Assembly (NCBI GenBank): GCA_008727115.1
Contig: CP044131.1
Location: 1,550,001-1,614,000, forward strand
Direction of reading: 5' to 3'
DNA: 64,000 bases
Origin: Comamonas testosteroni
Lineage (GTDB): Bacteria > Pseudomonadota > Gammaproteobacteria > Burkholderiales > Burkholderiaceae_C
Part shown: positions 24,775 to 32,086 of the stretch, piece by piece
How positions within the stretch are numbered: the first letter of the stretch is position 1
How the letters are laid out: each line of letters opens with the position of its first letter
Notes under the pieces: generated by a model
The model's database searches: none
Told to the model about the DNA's origin: nothing
Seen by the model: only the letters and a program-made list of their open reading frames with translations
Translations under genes and position numbers: made by a program

Positions 24775-26274
24775 ATGAGTGAATCCCGCGACAACAAAAT
24801 TCCCGACAATCTGCCCGAAGTCTCCCCTGATGCCCCGGCGCTGCCCGAGGGCTGGCTGGAAGTGCTGTCCATGGACATGGACGCTCAGGGCGTGGCCCGC
24901 AAACCTGATGGCAAGGTCGTCTTCATTGACGGCGCACTGACTGGCGAAATCGTCAGCGCCAATATCCATCGCAAAAAGAACAACTGGGAAGCGGGCACGC
25001 TGACCGAGATTCACCGCGAATCCTCGCAGCGCGTGATGCCTGGTTGCCCCAATTTCGGCCTGCATGTGGGCGCCTGCGGCGGCTGCAAGATGCAGCATCT
25101 GCATGTGGCAGCCCAGGTGGCCATCAAGCAGCGCGTGCTGGAAGACAACCTCTGGCATCTGGGCAAGGTCAAGCCTGAGACCCTGCTGCGCCCCATCGAA
25201 GGTCCGGCCTGGGGCTACCGCTATCGCTCGCGCCTGTCGGTGCGCTATGTGATCAAAAAGGGCAAGGCGCTGGTGGGCTTTCACGAGCGCAAGAGCCGCT
25301 ACATCGCCGACATGGAAACCTGCAAGGTGTTGCCTCCCCATGTGGACGCTATGCTGATGCCCATGCGCGCGCTGATCGCCAGCATGGATGCGCGCGAGAC
25401 CTGCCCGCAGATCGAAGTGGCTTGCGGCGACCATGTGACAGCGCTGGTGTTGCGCCATCTGGAGCCGCTGAGCGAGGGCGACAAGCAGCGCCTGCGTGAC
25501 TTTGCCGCCGAGCATGATGTGCAGTGGTGGCTGCAGCCCAAGGGCCCGGATACGGTGCACCTGATGGAAGAGGGCGGCACGCAGCTGTCCTATGGCTTGC
25601 CGGACTTTGGCATCACCATGCCGTTCAAGCCGACTGATTTCACCCAGGTCAATCCGCATATCAACCGCGTGCTGGTCACGCGCGCGCTGCGCCTGCTGGA
25701 TGCGAAAAAGGACGAGCGCGTCATCGACTGGTTCTGCGGTCTGGGCAACTTCACCCTGCCGATTGCCACCATGGCGCGTGAGGTGTTGGGCATTGAAGGC
25801 TCGGAAACGCTGGTCAAGCGTTCGCACGAGAACTACGCCAGCAATGACGCTAGCCGCCGTGATGACGACAAGCTGGCCCCCACCAGCTTTGTGGCGCGCA
25901 ATCTGTTTGAGATGACGCCCGCCATGCTGATTGCCGACGGCTATGCTGATAAGTGGCTGGTGGACCCTCCCCGCGAAGGCGCGTTTGCGCTGGCCAAGGC
26001 CATGGCCGATATCCACCAGATTCGCACCGGTGGCAAGCAAACCGGCGTAGCGACGGAAGAGCAGCCCGATCTGCTGCCGCCGCTGCCCGAAGGCCAGGAA
26101 AGCTGGAACTTCCCCAAGCGCATTGTTTATGTGAGCTGCAACCCAGCAACGCTGGCACGCGATGCCGGTTTGCTGGTGCACCAAGCGGGCTACCGCTGCG
26201 TGGCAGCCGGTGTGGTCAATATGTTCCCGCACACGGCCCACGTGGAGTCGATGGCTGTTTTTGAGCGCGACTGA
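24775..26274 (+). CDS. rlmD: 23S rRNA (uracil-1939-C5)-methyltransferase
   Basis: This 499-residue SAM enzyme methylates U1939 of 23S rRNA. After an N-terminal TRAM-like domain there is a cysteine cluster for 4Fe-4S ([14 protein letters not shown]), then the methyltransferase domain with [12 protein letters not shown] and the catalytic motif [13 protein letters not shown]. Against E. coli RlmD (433 aa) it carries insertions, including one around residues 415-430 rich in Gly/Pro. A strong terminator follows. Confidence 0.93.
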   Translation: MSESRDNKIPDNLPEVSPDAPALPEGWLEVLSMDMDAQGVARKPDGKVVFIDGALTGEIVSANIHRKKNNWEAGTLTEIHRESSQRVMPGCPNFGLHVGACGGCKMQHLHVAAQVAIKQRVLEDNLWHLGKVKPETLLRPIEGPAWGYRYRSRLSVRYVIKKGKALVGFHERKSRYIADMETCKVLPPHVDAMLMPMRALIASMDARETCPQIEVACGDHVTALVLRHLEPLSEGDKQRLRDFAAEHDVQWWLQPKGPDTVHLMEEGGTQLSYGLPDFGITMPFKPTDFTQVNPHINRVLVTRALRLLDAKKDERVIDWFCGLGNFTLPIATMAREVLGIEGSETLVKRSHENYASNDASRRDDDKLAPTSFVARNLFEMTPAMLIADGYADKWLVDPPREGAFALAKAMADIHQIRTGGKQTGVATEEQPDLLPPLPEGQESWNFPKRIVYVSCNPATLARDAGLLVHQAGYRCVAAGVVNMFPHTAHVESMAVFERD

Positions 26275-26307
26275 TTGGAATTGAGAAGCGCTGAAGACTG
26301 AAGCAGC

Positions 26308-26336
26308 AAGCCCGGCTTTCATGCCGGGCTTTTTTG
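26308..26336 (+). terminator. Terminator after rlmD
   Basis: A 9-bp stem AAGCCCGGC/GCCGGGCTT with a 6-base loop and six T residues. Confidence 0.88.
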
Positions 26337-26375
26337 TGTCTGTCTTGTGCCTGATGTGCCGGTGGCGCAGAGCTT

Positions 26376-26495
26376 TCACCAGCGGGAGAGCAGTACCAGC
26401 AGCCCGCCCAGGCAGATCAGCAAACCCAGTGCGGTTTGGGCGCGCAGACTCAGGGTCTGGGCATGGCTGGGCGATTCGATATGGCTGTTCATCAT
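26376..26495 (-). CDS. 39-residue single-span membrane protein
   Basis: The small ORF begins MMNSHIESPSHAQT and continues into one hydrophobic helix (ALGLLICLGGLLVLLSRW) ending at the stop. It overlaps the DUF2325 stop by ATGA, so translation would be coupled. Function unknown. The coupling and the Fur box upstream of the pair place it in the iron-starvation response. A second ATG one codon later could be the start. Confidence 0.6.
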   Translation of the reverse strand: MMNSHIESPSHAQTLSLRAQTALGLLICLGGLLVLLSRW

Positions 26496-27028
26496 GCAAT
26501 TTCCTCTTTGTCCGGTACGGGTTGGGCGGGTTCACCTTCCATGCCGCTGCGCATCTGCACCACATGCAGGGCGTTGCTGGAGGCGTCCAGCAGCACGCAG
26601 GGCTTGCCTGTGCGTTTGCAGTGGTCCTGCACGCGCCAGAACGCGCCATCGCTGATGCAGCCGGTCTGGCAGATCACCAGGTCTGCCGCCTGAAGGCTGT
26701 GCTCCAGCAACTGTTGCTCATGATCATCGTCTGGAGTGCCTGCGAATTCCGCACTGCGATGCAGCAAGGAAACGGGCTCCAGCTCTGTCGATGTCTGCCA
26801 GGCGATCAGCTGCTGCATGACCAGGGTCTGGCGCAGCTCTCGTTCCCATGCCAGAGCGCTGTCACTTGCAATCAACTGGGCGCGGCTGCGAATCAGCTGC
26901 TGGCTCAGTGCTTCGACTTGCCTGGTCAGTGACTGGATCTGGGCGCTGCAGCGCTGCTGAACTTCGCAATAGTTCAGCATCAGGGCCAGGTGCTCCTGGC
27001 GCAGTTGCTCAATTTCGTCAGCGGTCAC
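26492..27028 (-). CDS. DUF2325 domain protein, Fur-box controlled
   Basis: This 178-residue protein starts at a GTG (VTADEIEQLRQEH) preceded by GGAGG at 7 bases. The N-terminal half (about 100 residues) is a predicted coiled coil rich in Gln/Leu. The C-terminal half is DUF2325 (VICQTGCISDGAFW and HCKRTGKPCVLLD), with four conserved-looking cysteines. Function unknown. A Fur-like box lies about 75 bases upstream, indicating induction in low iron. Operon with the 39-residue membrane protein. Confidence 0.8.
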   Translation of the reverse strand: MTADEIEQLRQEHLALMLNYCEVQQRCSAQIQSLTRQVEALSQQLIRSRAQLIASDSALAWERELRQTLVMQQLIAWQTSTELEPVSLLHRSAEFAGTPDDDHEQQLLEHSLQAADLVICQTGCISDGAFWRVQDHCKRTGKPCVLLDASSNALHVVQMRSGMEGEPAQPVPDKEEIA

Positions 27029-27100
27029 GGCATATCCCTCCAGAACTGGGCAGAGCAGAAGAGATGGTCTCCTGCATCTTGCACGTTCTGGAGAATATTT

Positions 27101-27123
27101 TAATTGAGAATCATTATCAATAA
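27101..27123 (-). promoter_or_regulatory. Fur box upstream of the DUF2325 gene
   Basis: Read on the minus strand, TTGATAATGATTCTCAATTA matches the Fur consensus GATAATGATAATCATTATC closely. It lies about 75-95 bases upstream of the GTG start. Confidence 0.75.
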
Positions 27124-27168
27124 ATAGCCTGAGGATTGAGCGTGTATTGCTGAGCGACAAGACAAAGA

Positions 27169-27197
27169 AAAAGGCCGCAACGGGTGGCTGCGGCCTT
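27169..27197 (-). terminator. Terminator of the lipoprotein gene
   Basis: A stem built of AAGGCCGCA and TGCGGCCTT with a short loop lies downstream of the minus-strand lipoprotein gene; the minus-strand product ends in a T-run (TTTTTC). Confidence 0.7.
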
Positions 27198-27220
27198 GGG
27201 GTCTGTAGCTTGAGGCTTGT

Positions 27221-27574
27221 CTAGCTGCGATTGCGGCTGGCGCTGCTGCTATCGGCTTCTGGAGCGCGCTTTTCCGGAGCACTCTGGCCCAGAACGGAGG
27301 GCACGCCCTCGATCTTGTTGGAGCGCATGTATTCGTCCATGTCTTTCCATCCAGCGAACACCAAGGCCTTGGGAGCTTTTGGGTTGAGGGTGTAGCAGTC
27401 CTCCAGGCCGCGCATCGCGTGGCGGCAGCCGCCGCCGATGGCTTTGGCTTCCGACTCGCGTGCAATCGTGCGTGGATCTGGGCCCAAGCCTGGAATATCT
27501 TCAATCTTGCAGCCGGCCAGTGCCAGAGGCAGCAGAGCAATCGCAAGTGCACGGGGAAGGTGGTTTGGCTTCAT
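27221..27574 (-). CDS. Small lipoprotein, unknown function
   Basis: A 117-residue protein with a lipoprotein signal (MKPNHLPRALAIALLPLALAG, then the lipobox Cys at residue 22). The mature part has three more cysteines (CRHAMRGLEDC with GW.DM.EYM after it) and a low-complexity Ser-rich tail. The region GLEDCYTLNPKAPKALVFAGW suggests a small periplasmic domain conserved in Comamonadaceae; I do not recognise a named family. Confidence 0.72.
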   Translation of the reverse strand: MKPNHLPRALAIALLPLALAGCKIEDIPGLGPDPRTIARESEAKAIGGGCRHAMRGLEDCYTLNPKAPKALVFAGWKDMDEYMRSNKIEGVPSVLGQSAPEKRAPEADSSSASRNRS

Positions 27575-27625
27575 CTTGGCTGTTTATCGGCGCTTTGGGC
27601 TGAAAGTTTAGTGAGACAGGCAAAT

Positions 27626-27656
27626 AAAAAAGGAGCGCATAGAGCGCTCCTTTTTA
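27626..27656 (-). terminator. Terminator of the BI-1 gene
   Basis: AAAAAGGAGCGC/GCGCTCCTTTTT stem with a short ATAGA loop and flanking A/T runs; it works in the minus direction. Confidence 0.85.
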
Positions 27657-27676
27657 GTGTGGCTTTAGCACAGGGC

Positions 27677-28369
27677 TTAGTCGCGCTCGCCGCCCATGAT
27701 GCCCAGCAGGGCCAGCAGGCTCTGGAACACGTTGAACAGGTCCAGGTACAGCGACAGCGTGGCGCTGATGTAGTTGGTCTCGCCGCCGTCGATGATCTGC
27801 TTGAGGTCGTACAGCATGTAGGCAGAGAAGATGCCGATGGCTGCCATCGAGATGGCCATCATGCCGGCGGTGGAGCCGACAAAGATGTTGATGATGGAGC
27901 CCACCAGCAAAACCAGCACACCAACGAACAGAAACTTGCCCATGCCGGACAGGTCACGCTTGATCACGGTGGCCAGCATCGCCATGACGAAGAACACGCC
28001 GGCAGTACCAGCGAAGGCCGTCATGATCAACTGAGTGCCGTTGGAGAAGCCCAGGATCATGCCGATCATGCGCGAGAGCATCAGACCCATGAAGAAGGTG
28101 AAAGCCAGCAGTACAGGAACGCCAGCGGCGCTGTGCTTGGTTTTCTGGATCGCATACATGAAGCCGAAGGCTCCAGCCATGAATACGATCAGGCCCATGC
28201 CGCCACTCAGCGAGCGGGTGATGCCAGTGGCTACGCCCAGCCAAGCGCCCAGCACGGTGGGGATCAGGCTGAGTGCCAGCAGCCAGTAGGTATTGCGCAA
28301 GACACGGTTGCGCTCTTGCTGCGAGACACCGTAGCCCGCAGAGCCCAGTGTGGTGACTTGTTCGTTCAT
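27677..28369 (-). CDS. Bax inhibitor-1/YccA family membrane protein
   Basis: A 230-residue protein with seven hydrophobic helices. It belongs to the BI-1 (TMBIM) family, which in bacteria includes YccA (FtsH modulator) and the pH-sensitive calcium channel BsYetJ. The start MNEQVTTLGSAGYGVSQQERNRVLRNTY is typical of the beta-proteobacterial group. Probably monocistronic. Confidence 0.9.
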   Translation of the reverse strand: MNEQVTTLGSAGYGVSQQERNRVLRNTYWLLALSLIPTVLGAWLGVATGITRSLSGGMGLIVFMAGAFGFMYAIQKTKHSAAGVPVLLAFTFFMGLMLSRMIGMILGFSNGTQLIMTAFAGTAGVFFVMAMLATVIKRDLSGMGKFLFVGVLVLLVGSIINIFVGSTAGMMAISMAAIGIFSAYMLYDLKQIIDGGETNYISATLSLYLDLFNVFQSLLALLGIMGGERD

Positions 28370-28563
28370 GTAGCCATTCCTCCTTCAGGAATTGTGTGTG
28401 GAAACGTTGTCATTTTAGGTGGGGGTGTCGAGAGTCTTTTGCAATACCCCGTGGCAATGCGGCAGTTTTTGGATGGAATGTTTTGCGTATGACTGCCACT
28501 TTTGCGTATGCAGTACAGAATATGCTCGGTAGATTGAATAATCCAACGGAGCTTTTGACCTGT

Positions 28564-28971
28564 ATGAAGACCAAGCACGAACTTGAACTGGCTGATGTGA
28601 AAGCGATTGCTGCTGCTGCTGAAGCGGAAGCCCTGAAGAACAACTGGCCTGTGACCATCGCCATTGCGGATGATGGCGGACACCTGTTGCTGCTGCAGCG
28701 CATGGATGGTGCAGCGCCTATCTCTTCCCATATTGCGCCTGCCAAGGCTCGCTCTGCAGCTGTGGGCCGTAAGGACACCAAGGCCTTTGAAGACATGATC
28801 AACAACGGCCGTGCCGCATTCCTGAGCGCACCTTTTGTGGATGGGTTGCTTGAAGGTGGCGTGGCCATCGTCAAGGACGGCCAGGTGCTGGGTGCTGTGG
28901 GTGTGTCTGGCGTCAAGGCGAATGAAGATGCGCAAGTGGCCAAGGCTGGCATTGCTGCTCTGGGCTTGTGA
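28564..28971 (+). CDS. GlcG/HbpS-family heme-binding-like protein
   Basis: A 135-residue cytosolic protein, MKTKHELELADVKAIAAAAE, with the GlcG/HbpS (DUF336) pattern: AIADDGGHLLLLQRMDGA, AxxKARSAA and GGVAIVKDGQVLGAVGVSG. The family is linked to glycolate utilisation, heme binding and cofactor roles; its biochemical function is unsettled. No signal peptide. A perfect long terminator follows. Confidence 0.85.
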   Translation: MKTKHELELADVKAIAAAAEAEALKNNWPVTIAIADDGGHLLLLQRMDGAAPISSHIAPAKARSAAVGRKDTKAFEDMINNGRAAFLSAPFVDGLLEGGVAIVKDGQVLGAVGVSGVKANEDAQVAKAGIAALGL

Positions 28972-28999
28972 TTGACTGGCCGTCGCCTAGTGCGGCGGC

Positions 29000-29048
29000 C
29001 TCAAAACAAAACCCCTGCTCGTGCAAACGGCAGGGGTTTTGTTTTGAG
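29000..29048. terminator. Long perfect bidirectional terminator
   Basis: A 19-bp perfect stem (29000-29018 with 29030-29048) with an 11-base loop; T-rich on both strands (GGGGTTTTGTTTTG). Confidence 0.85.
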
Positions 29049-29202
29049 GAGTAGCTGGCAAGTATGAAGCAGAAAAAACGCGTGGCTACTGGCGGCTCGA
29101 ACACAAGAGCGGGCTGGTGAACTGCAACGGCTGTGGCTGGCGAATCGACACTCTGAGTGTCGCCCCACGATGAAACGGTATGAAAGTGATGGTGCGCGGC
29201 GC

Positions 29203-29412
29203 TTATTTGGTCAGTATGAGCTTGCCCAGCTTGGTGGCTTGCAGGCGATAAGGTGTGCCGTTGTGAACAATGGTCACAGCCTTTTGTCCATTGAGCAGCT
29301 GCGCGCTGTCCAGCCCCTGATTGGGGATGATGGCTGCTGATGCAGAGGAGGCAGCAACGGAGGCATTGTTGGAGTTCTGAGGCTGCGAAGTCGCAGCAAG
29401 CGATGCGGACAT
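29203..29412 (-). CDS. hemP: Hemin uptake protein HemP-like
   Basis: A 69-residue protein ending with the HemP signature (VTIVHNGTPYRLQATKLGKLILTK spans the last 24 residues). HemP proteins are small factors of heme/siderophore uptake regulons, in some beta-proteobacteria acting as transcriptional activators. The start at 29412 (MSASLAATSQ) is chosen because the longer in-frame extension reads through the Fur box. The gene stands alone; a small hairpin at 29147-29163 may end it. Confidence 0.85.
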   Translation of the reverse strand: MSASLAATSQPQNSNNASVAASSASAAIIPNQGLDSAQLLNGQKAVTIVHNGTPYRLQATKLGKLILTK

Positions 29413-29440
29413 GCCGTGATTCCTGAAATTAAAGACTTTC

Positions 29441-29463
29441 GTAATGATAACAATTCTCAATTG
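29441..29463 (-). promoter_or_regulatory. Fur box upstream of hemP
   Basis: GTAATGATAACAATTCTCAA in the plus direction matches the Fur consensus with few changes, 29-51 bases upstream of the hemP ATG. Confidence 0.75.
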
Positions 29464-29552
29464 AATTGCAAGTGATACTTAGTCTCATTTGTTTTATTCA
29501 GTGAATTATTTCTCCTGGGTCAGTTGCAGGAGCAGGTTGTACGGGCATGGGC

Positions 29553-29615
29553 TGCTTCTAAATTAATAGCGTATAGCGCAATATGGATAAGGGCTTTAGC
29601 CTGATTGAGTGTATT
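29553..29615. repeat. R3-like repeat after exbD
   Basis: TTAATAGCGTATAGCGCAAT with GGATAAGGGCTTTAGCCTG resembles the R3 family (TAGC, AGCGC, TATAAG, GGCT order). It lies in the 263-base gap between hemP and exbD. Confidence 0.35.
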
Positions 29616-29621
29616 TTTCTC

Positions 29622-29648
29622 ATGAAAAACGGCCCTGGAAGGGCCGTT
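29622..29648 (-). terminator. Terminator of the bfd-tonB-exbB-exbD operon
   Basis: AACGGCCCT/AGGGCCGTT stem followed, on the minus strand, by a run of five T. Confidence 0.8.
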
Positions 29649-29675
29649 GAGGAAAGCGTCTGTATACGCTGAAGC

Positions 29676-30092
29676 TTATTGCGCAGGGTCGGTCACAAAG
29701 CCGATCTTTTTGACTCCTGCGCGCTGGGCGGCTGCCATGGCCTGGGCCACGCGTTCATAGCGCACTTCCTTGTCGCCGCGAATATGCAGGTCGGGCTGAG
29801 GCTCCTTGGCTGCCTCGGCTTGAAGGTTGGCTTCCAGCTCTGCATCGCTGACCTCCTTTTCACCCCAGAAGTATTTGCCGTCTGCAGCAATCCCCAGCTG
29901 CACTGTGGCCGGTTTGGTGTCCTCGGGCTGGTTGGTGGCGCGAGGCAGGTCTACGTTGACTGAGTGCTTCATCACGGGCACGGTGATGATGAAGATAATG
30001 AGCAGCACCAGCATGACGTCCACCAGAGGCGTCATATTGATCTCGTTCATCACCTCATCGCTGTCCCCATCGTCCATGGTTCCGAATGACAT
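29676..30092 (-). CDS. exbD: Biopolymer transport protein ExbD
   Basis: A 138-residue inner-membrane protein of the TonB energy-transducing complex. A short cytoplasmic N-terminus (MNEINMTPLVDVMLVLLIIFII) contains the conserved Asp in the single transmembrane helix that conducts protons. The periplasmic domain follows (VKKIGFVTDP at the end). Only 3 bases separate it from exbB. Confidence 0.95.
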   Translation of the reverse strand: MSFGTMDDGDSDEVMNEINMTPLVDVMLVLLIIFIITVPVMKHSVNVDLPRATNQPEDTKPATVQLGIAADGKYFWGEKEVSDAELEANLQAEAAKEPQPDLHIRGDKEVRYERVAQAMAAAQRAGVKKIGFVTDPAQ

Positions 30093-30095
30093 GGC

Positions 30096-30818
30096 TTAGG
30101 CCCCTTTCTTCAGGGGCAGCACATTGCCGGAAACTTGGCCGTCCACAGAGACACGGGCGCCGGTCACGAAATAGGCGTGCACGTCGTGGGCGAAGCTGTT
30201 CAAGGCATTCAGGATGCCCTTGTTGCCGCGCACCAGGGCGTTGTAGCCCAGCACGGCTGGAATGGCGACGGCCAGACCCAGGGCGGTCATGATTAGCGCT
30301 TCGCCGATGGGGCCAGCCACCTTGTCGATGGAGGATTGACCCGAAACGCCGATGGCGACCAGTGCGTGATAGATGCCCCAGACCGTGCCAAACAGTCCGA
30401 TGAAGGGAGCGGTGGAGCCGACGGACGCCAGAATGGCCAGGCCGGACTGCAGACGGGCGGTGAATTCGTTGATGCCGTTGCGCAGGCAGCGGGTCACCCA
30501 GTCGCTGATGTCCAGCGTGTCATGCAGGTGGGCGCTGGTCTTGCGGTGGTGGGCCGAAGCTTCACGGCCTTCGAGCACCATGAAGCGGAAGGGGTTTTGC
30601 TTGTCATTGCCCAGTTTTTCCAGACCCGTAGCCAGGTCGGGGCTGTGCCAGAAGTCTTGCGCCGCAGTGGCGTACTTCTTGAACTTCACGATGTCCAGCG
30701 CTTTGAGAATGATGACCAGCCACGAAGCTACGGACATGACCAGCAAGATGATGGCCACGGCCTTGGTCACGAAGTCGCCCTGTGTCCAGACGTGGGCAAT
30801 GCCGAATTGGGATTCCAT
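30096..30818 (-). CDS. exbB: Biopolymer transport protein ExbB (MotA/TolQ/ExbB)
   Basis: A 240-residue inner-membrane protein with three transmembrane helices and the family core ASVGSTAPFIGLFGTVWGIY (residues about 141-160) and GPIGEALIMTALGLAVAIPAV. It forms the proton channel with ExbD. The start MESQFGIAHVW is preceded by AGGAG; upstream in-frame codons belong to the tonB tail region. Confidence 0.95.
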   Translation of the reverse strand: MESQFGIAHVWTQGDFVTKAVAIILLVMSVASWLVIILKALDIVKFKKYATAAQDFWHSPDLATGLEKLGNDKQNPFRFMVLEGREASAHHRKTSAHLHDTLDISDWVTRCLRNGINEFTARLQSGLAILASVGSTAPFIGLFGTVWGIYHALVAIGVSGQSSIDKVAGPIGEALIMTALGLAVAIPAVLGYNALVRGNKGILNALNSFAHDVHAYFVTGARVSVDGQVSGNVLPLKKGA

Positions 30819-30841
30819 GGGTACTCCTGAGAACTGCAGAT

Positions 30842-31567
30842 TTATTTGAGAACAAAGTTGATGGGCACGATGTGCCACATGGGTTCGGCCACGCCGTTGC
30901 GCTTTCCGGGAACAAACTTCCACTGGCGCACGGTATTGATGGCTGCATCGTCAAGGCGGTCAAAACCGCTGGACTGCTTGATTTCGATTTTTTCGGGCTG
31001 CCCCTGCTCGTTGATGTAGACGCGCAGCAGCACCTTGCCCTGCTCGCCCATGCGCTTGCTCACAGAGGGATAGGAGGGAGCAGGGTTGTTCAGATAGGCC
31101 GCATTGCTCGAAGGCTGCTCGATCTTGGGAGGAGCCGGAGGTGCGGGTGGTGCAGGCGGAGCCGGTGGGGCTGGGGGAGCGGGCGGCGCAGGCGGATTTT
31201 TGTCCGGCTTGCTGTCGTTATCTTCCAGCACGCCTTGCGGAGCAGCTGGCGCGGGCGCTGAATCCTTGATGGCCTTGGGCAGAGGGGCTTTTTTGACTTC
31301 CGGTTTGGGCTGCTTGGGTTGCGGCTTGGGCGCCGGTGCAGGAGTCGGAGGCTTGGGAGGAGGGGGTGCCGGCGGTGCCGGGGGAGCTGGCGGGGCAACA
31401 AACTGGGCGATCACGCTGGCGGGAATCACCACTTCGGGTGGCTTTTGCTGGGCGAGGCCGTGTTGCATGGCCCACAAAGCTGCAGCGTGGACTGCAACTA
31501 CAGCACCTGCAACTGCCATGTTGCGGCTTTTGCCACTGGCAGGTGCAAATCGATCAGGTGTGGACAT
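30842..31567 (-). CDS. tonB: Energy transducer TonB
   Basis: A 241-residue periplasm-spanning protein: an N-terminal anchor (NMAVAGAVVAVHAAALWAM, about 16-34), a Pro-rich spacer with two Pro-Pro-Ala blocks (about 58-75 and 124-148) and a C-terminal TonB domain (YPSVSKRMGEQGKVLLRVYI, IKQSSGFDRLDDAA and VRQWKFVPGKRNG). It couples the proton gradient, through ExbBD, to outer-membrane receptors such as the one at 34364. The PPA codon repeat (31130-31200) is a G/C-rich trinucleotide tract prone to length change. Confidence 0.95.
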   Translation of the reverse strand: MSTPDRFAPASGKSRNMAVAGAVVAVHAAALWAMQHGLAQQKPPEVVIPASVIAQFVAPPAPPAPPAPPPPKPPTPAPAPKPQPKQPKPEVKKAPLPKAIKDSAPAPAAPQGVLEDNDSKPDKNPPAPPAPPAPPAPPAPPAPPAPPKIEQPSSNAAYLNNPAPSYPSVSKRMGEQGKVLLRVYINEQGQPEKIEIKQSSGFDRLDDAAINTVRQWKFVPGKRNGVAEPMWHIVPINFVLK

Positions 31568-31656
31568 AAAAAGAGCGGCAGGAGAGGCACCAGCGCGGGC
31601 TGGAAGGGTCAGAAAACGCAGGCGCTGGTTATCGAAACTGGGTGGCTACAAAGGCC

Positions 31657-31740
31657 TCACTTATGCAGAATCCACCAGGTGCAGGCAAGCACCAGAATCA
31701 GGCTGCCGAAGAGGGCTGAGAAAATTGAGAAGTGGGCCAT
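31657..31740 (-). CDS. Putative 27-residue membrane peptide overlapping bfd
   Basis: A short ORF, MAHFSIFSALFGSLILVLAC followed by TWWILHK, forms a single hydrophobic helix with a terminal Lys. GGAGAG lies 6 bases before its ATG. It overlaps the 3' end of bfd by 43 bases in another frame and precedes tonB. A good RBS and the helix support it; the overlap is a concern. Confidence 0.4.
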   Translation of the reverse strand: MAHFSIFSALFGSLILVLACTWWILHK

Positions 31741-31991
31741 GCTTTGCTCTCCAGGATATTGGTGGCAAGCTGAACTGTCTGTGACGGAGCGCAAGCATGG
31801 GCTTCGTTGTGTATGGCCGCAATGGGATGGCTGGCACTGCATTGGGCGACTACATCACGCGCGCAGCCTTCGCAGCGCCCGCATTGCATGGCAACTCCCA
31901 ACTCGAACTGGATTTCGTCAAAGCTCATACCCGCATGCGCGTGGCGTGCGATCTCTCTATCCGAAACCCGGCGGCATACACAAACGATCAT
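31698..31991 (-). CDS. bfd: Bacterioferritin-associated ferredoxin-like (2Fe-2S) protein
   Basis: A 97-residue protein beginning MIVCVCRRVSDREI, with the Bfd cysteine pattern CVC near the start and CGRCEGC (about residues 37-43) for a 2Fe-2S cluster. Bfd reduces bacterioferritin to release stored iron. It carries a C-terminal extension of about 35 residues beyond the domain. It is first in the tonB-exbB-exbD transcription unit, behind a Fur-like box. Confidence 0.85.
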   Translation of the reverse strand: MIVCVCRRVSDREIARHAHAGMSFDEIQFELGVAMQCGRCEGCARDVVAQCSASHPIAAIHNEAHACAPSQTVQLATNILESKAWPTSQFSQPSSAA

Positions 31992-32036
31992 GGCTACAGG
32001 CAGTTGTTGCTGGCTATTGATGTGATAGCGGGAGTA

Positions 32037-32062
32037 TAAATGAGAATCCATCGCATTTGCAA
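32037..32062 (-). promoter_or_regulatory. Fur-like box upstream of bfd
   Basis: On the minus strand GCAAATGCGATGGATTCTCA then TTTAT; the half ATTCTCATTT is consensus and the other half is degenerate. It lies about 45-70 bases before the bfd start, in the 95-base gap after the alpha-hydroxy-acid oxidase gene. Confidence 0.55.
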
Positions 32063-32086
32063 CGCATGGTCTCAAATTACTCACAT

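Noticed and set aside
24631-26649. 672-codon minus-strand open frame antisense to rlmD
   Set aside because: Spans a confident gene and its terminator on the other strand; no start signal or motif.
31130-31200. Short tandem repeats that could suggest a CRISPR-like array
   Set aside because: They are in-frame Pro-Pro-Ala codons of the TonB spacer with no unique spacers; no CRISPR array was found in the window.
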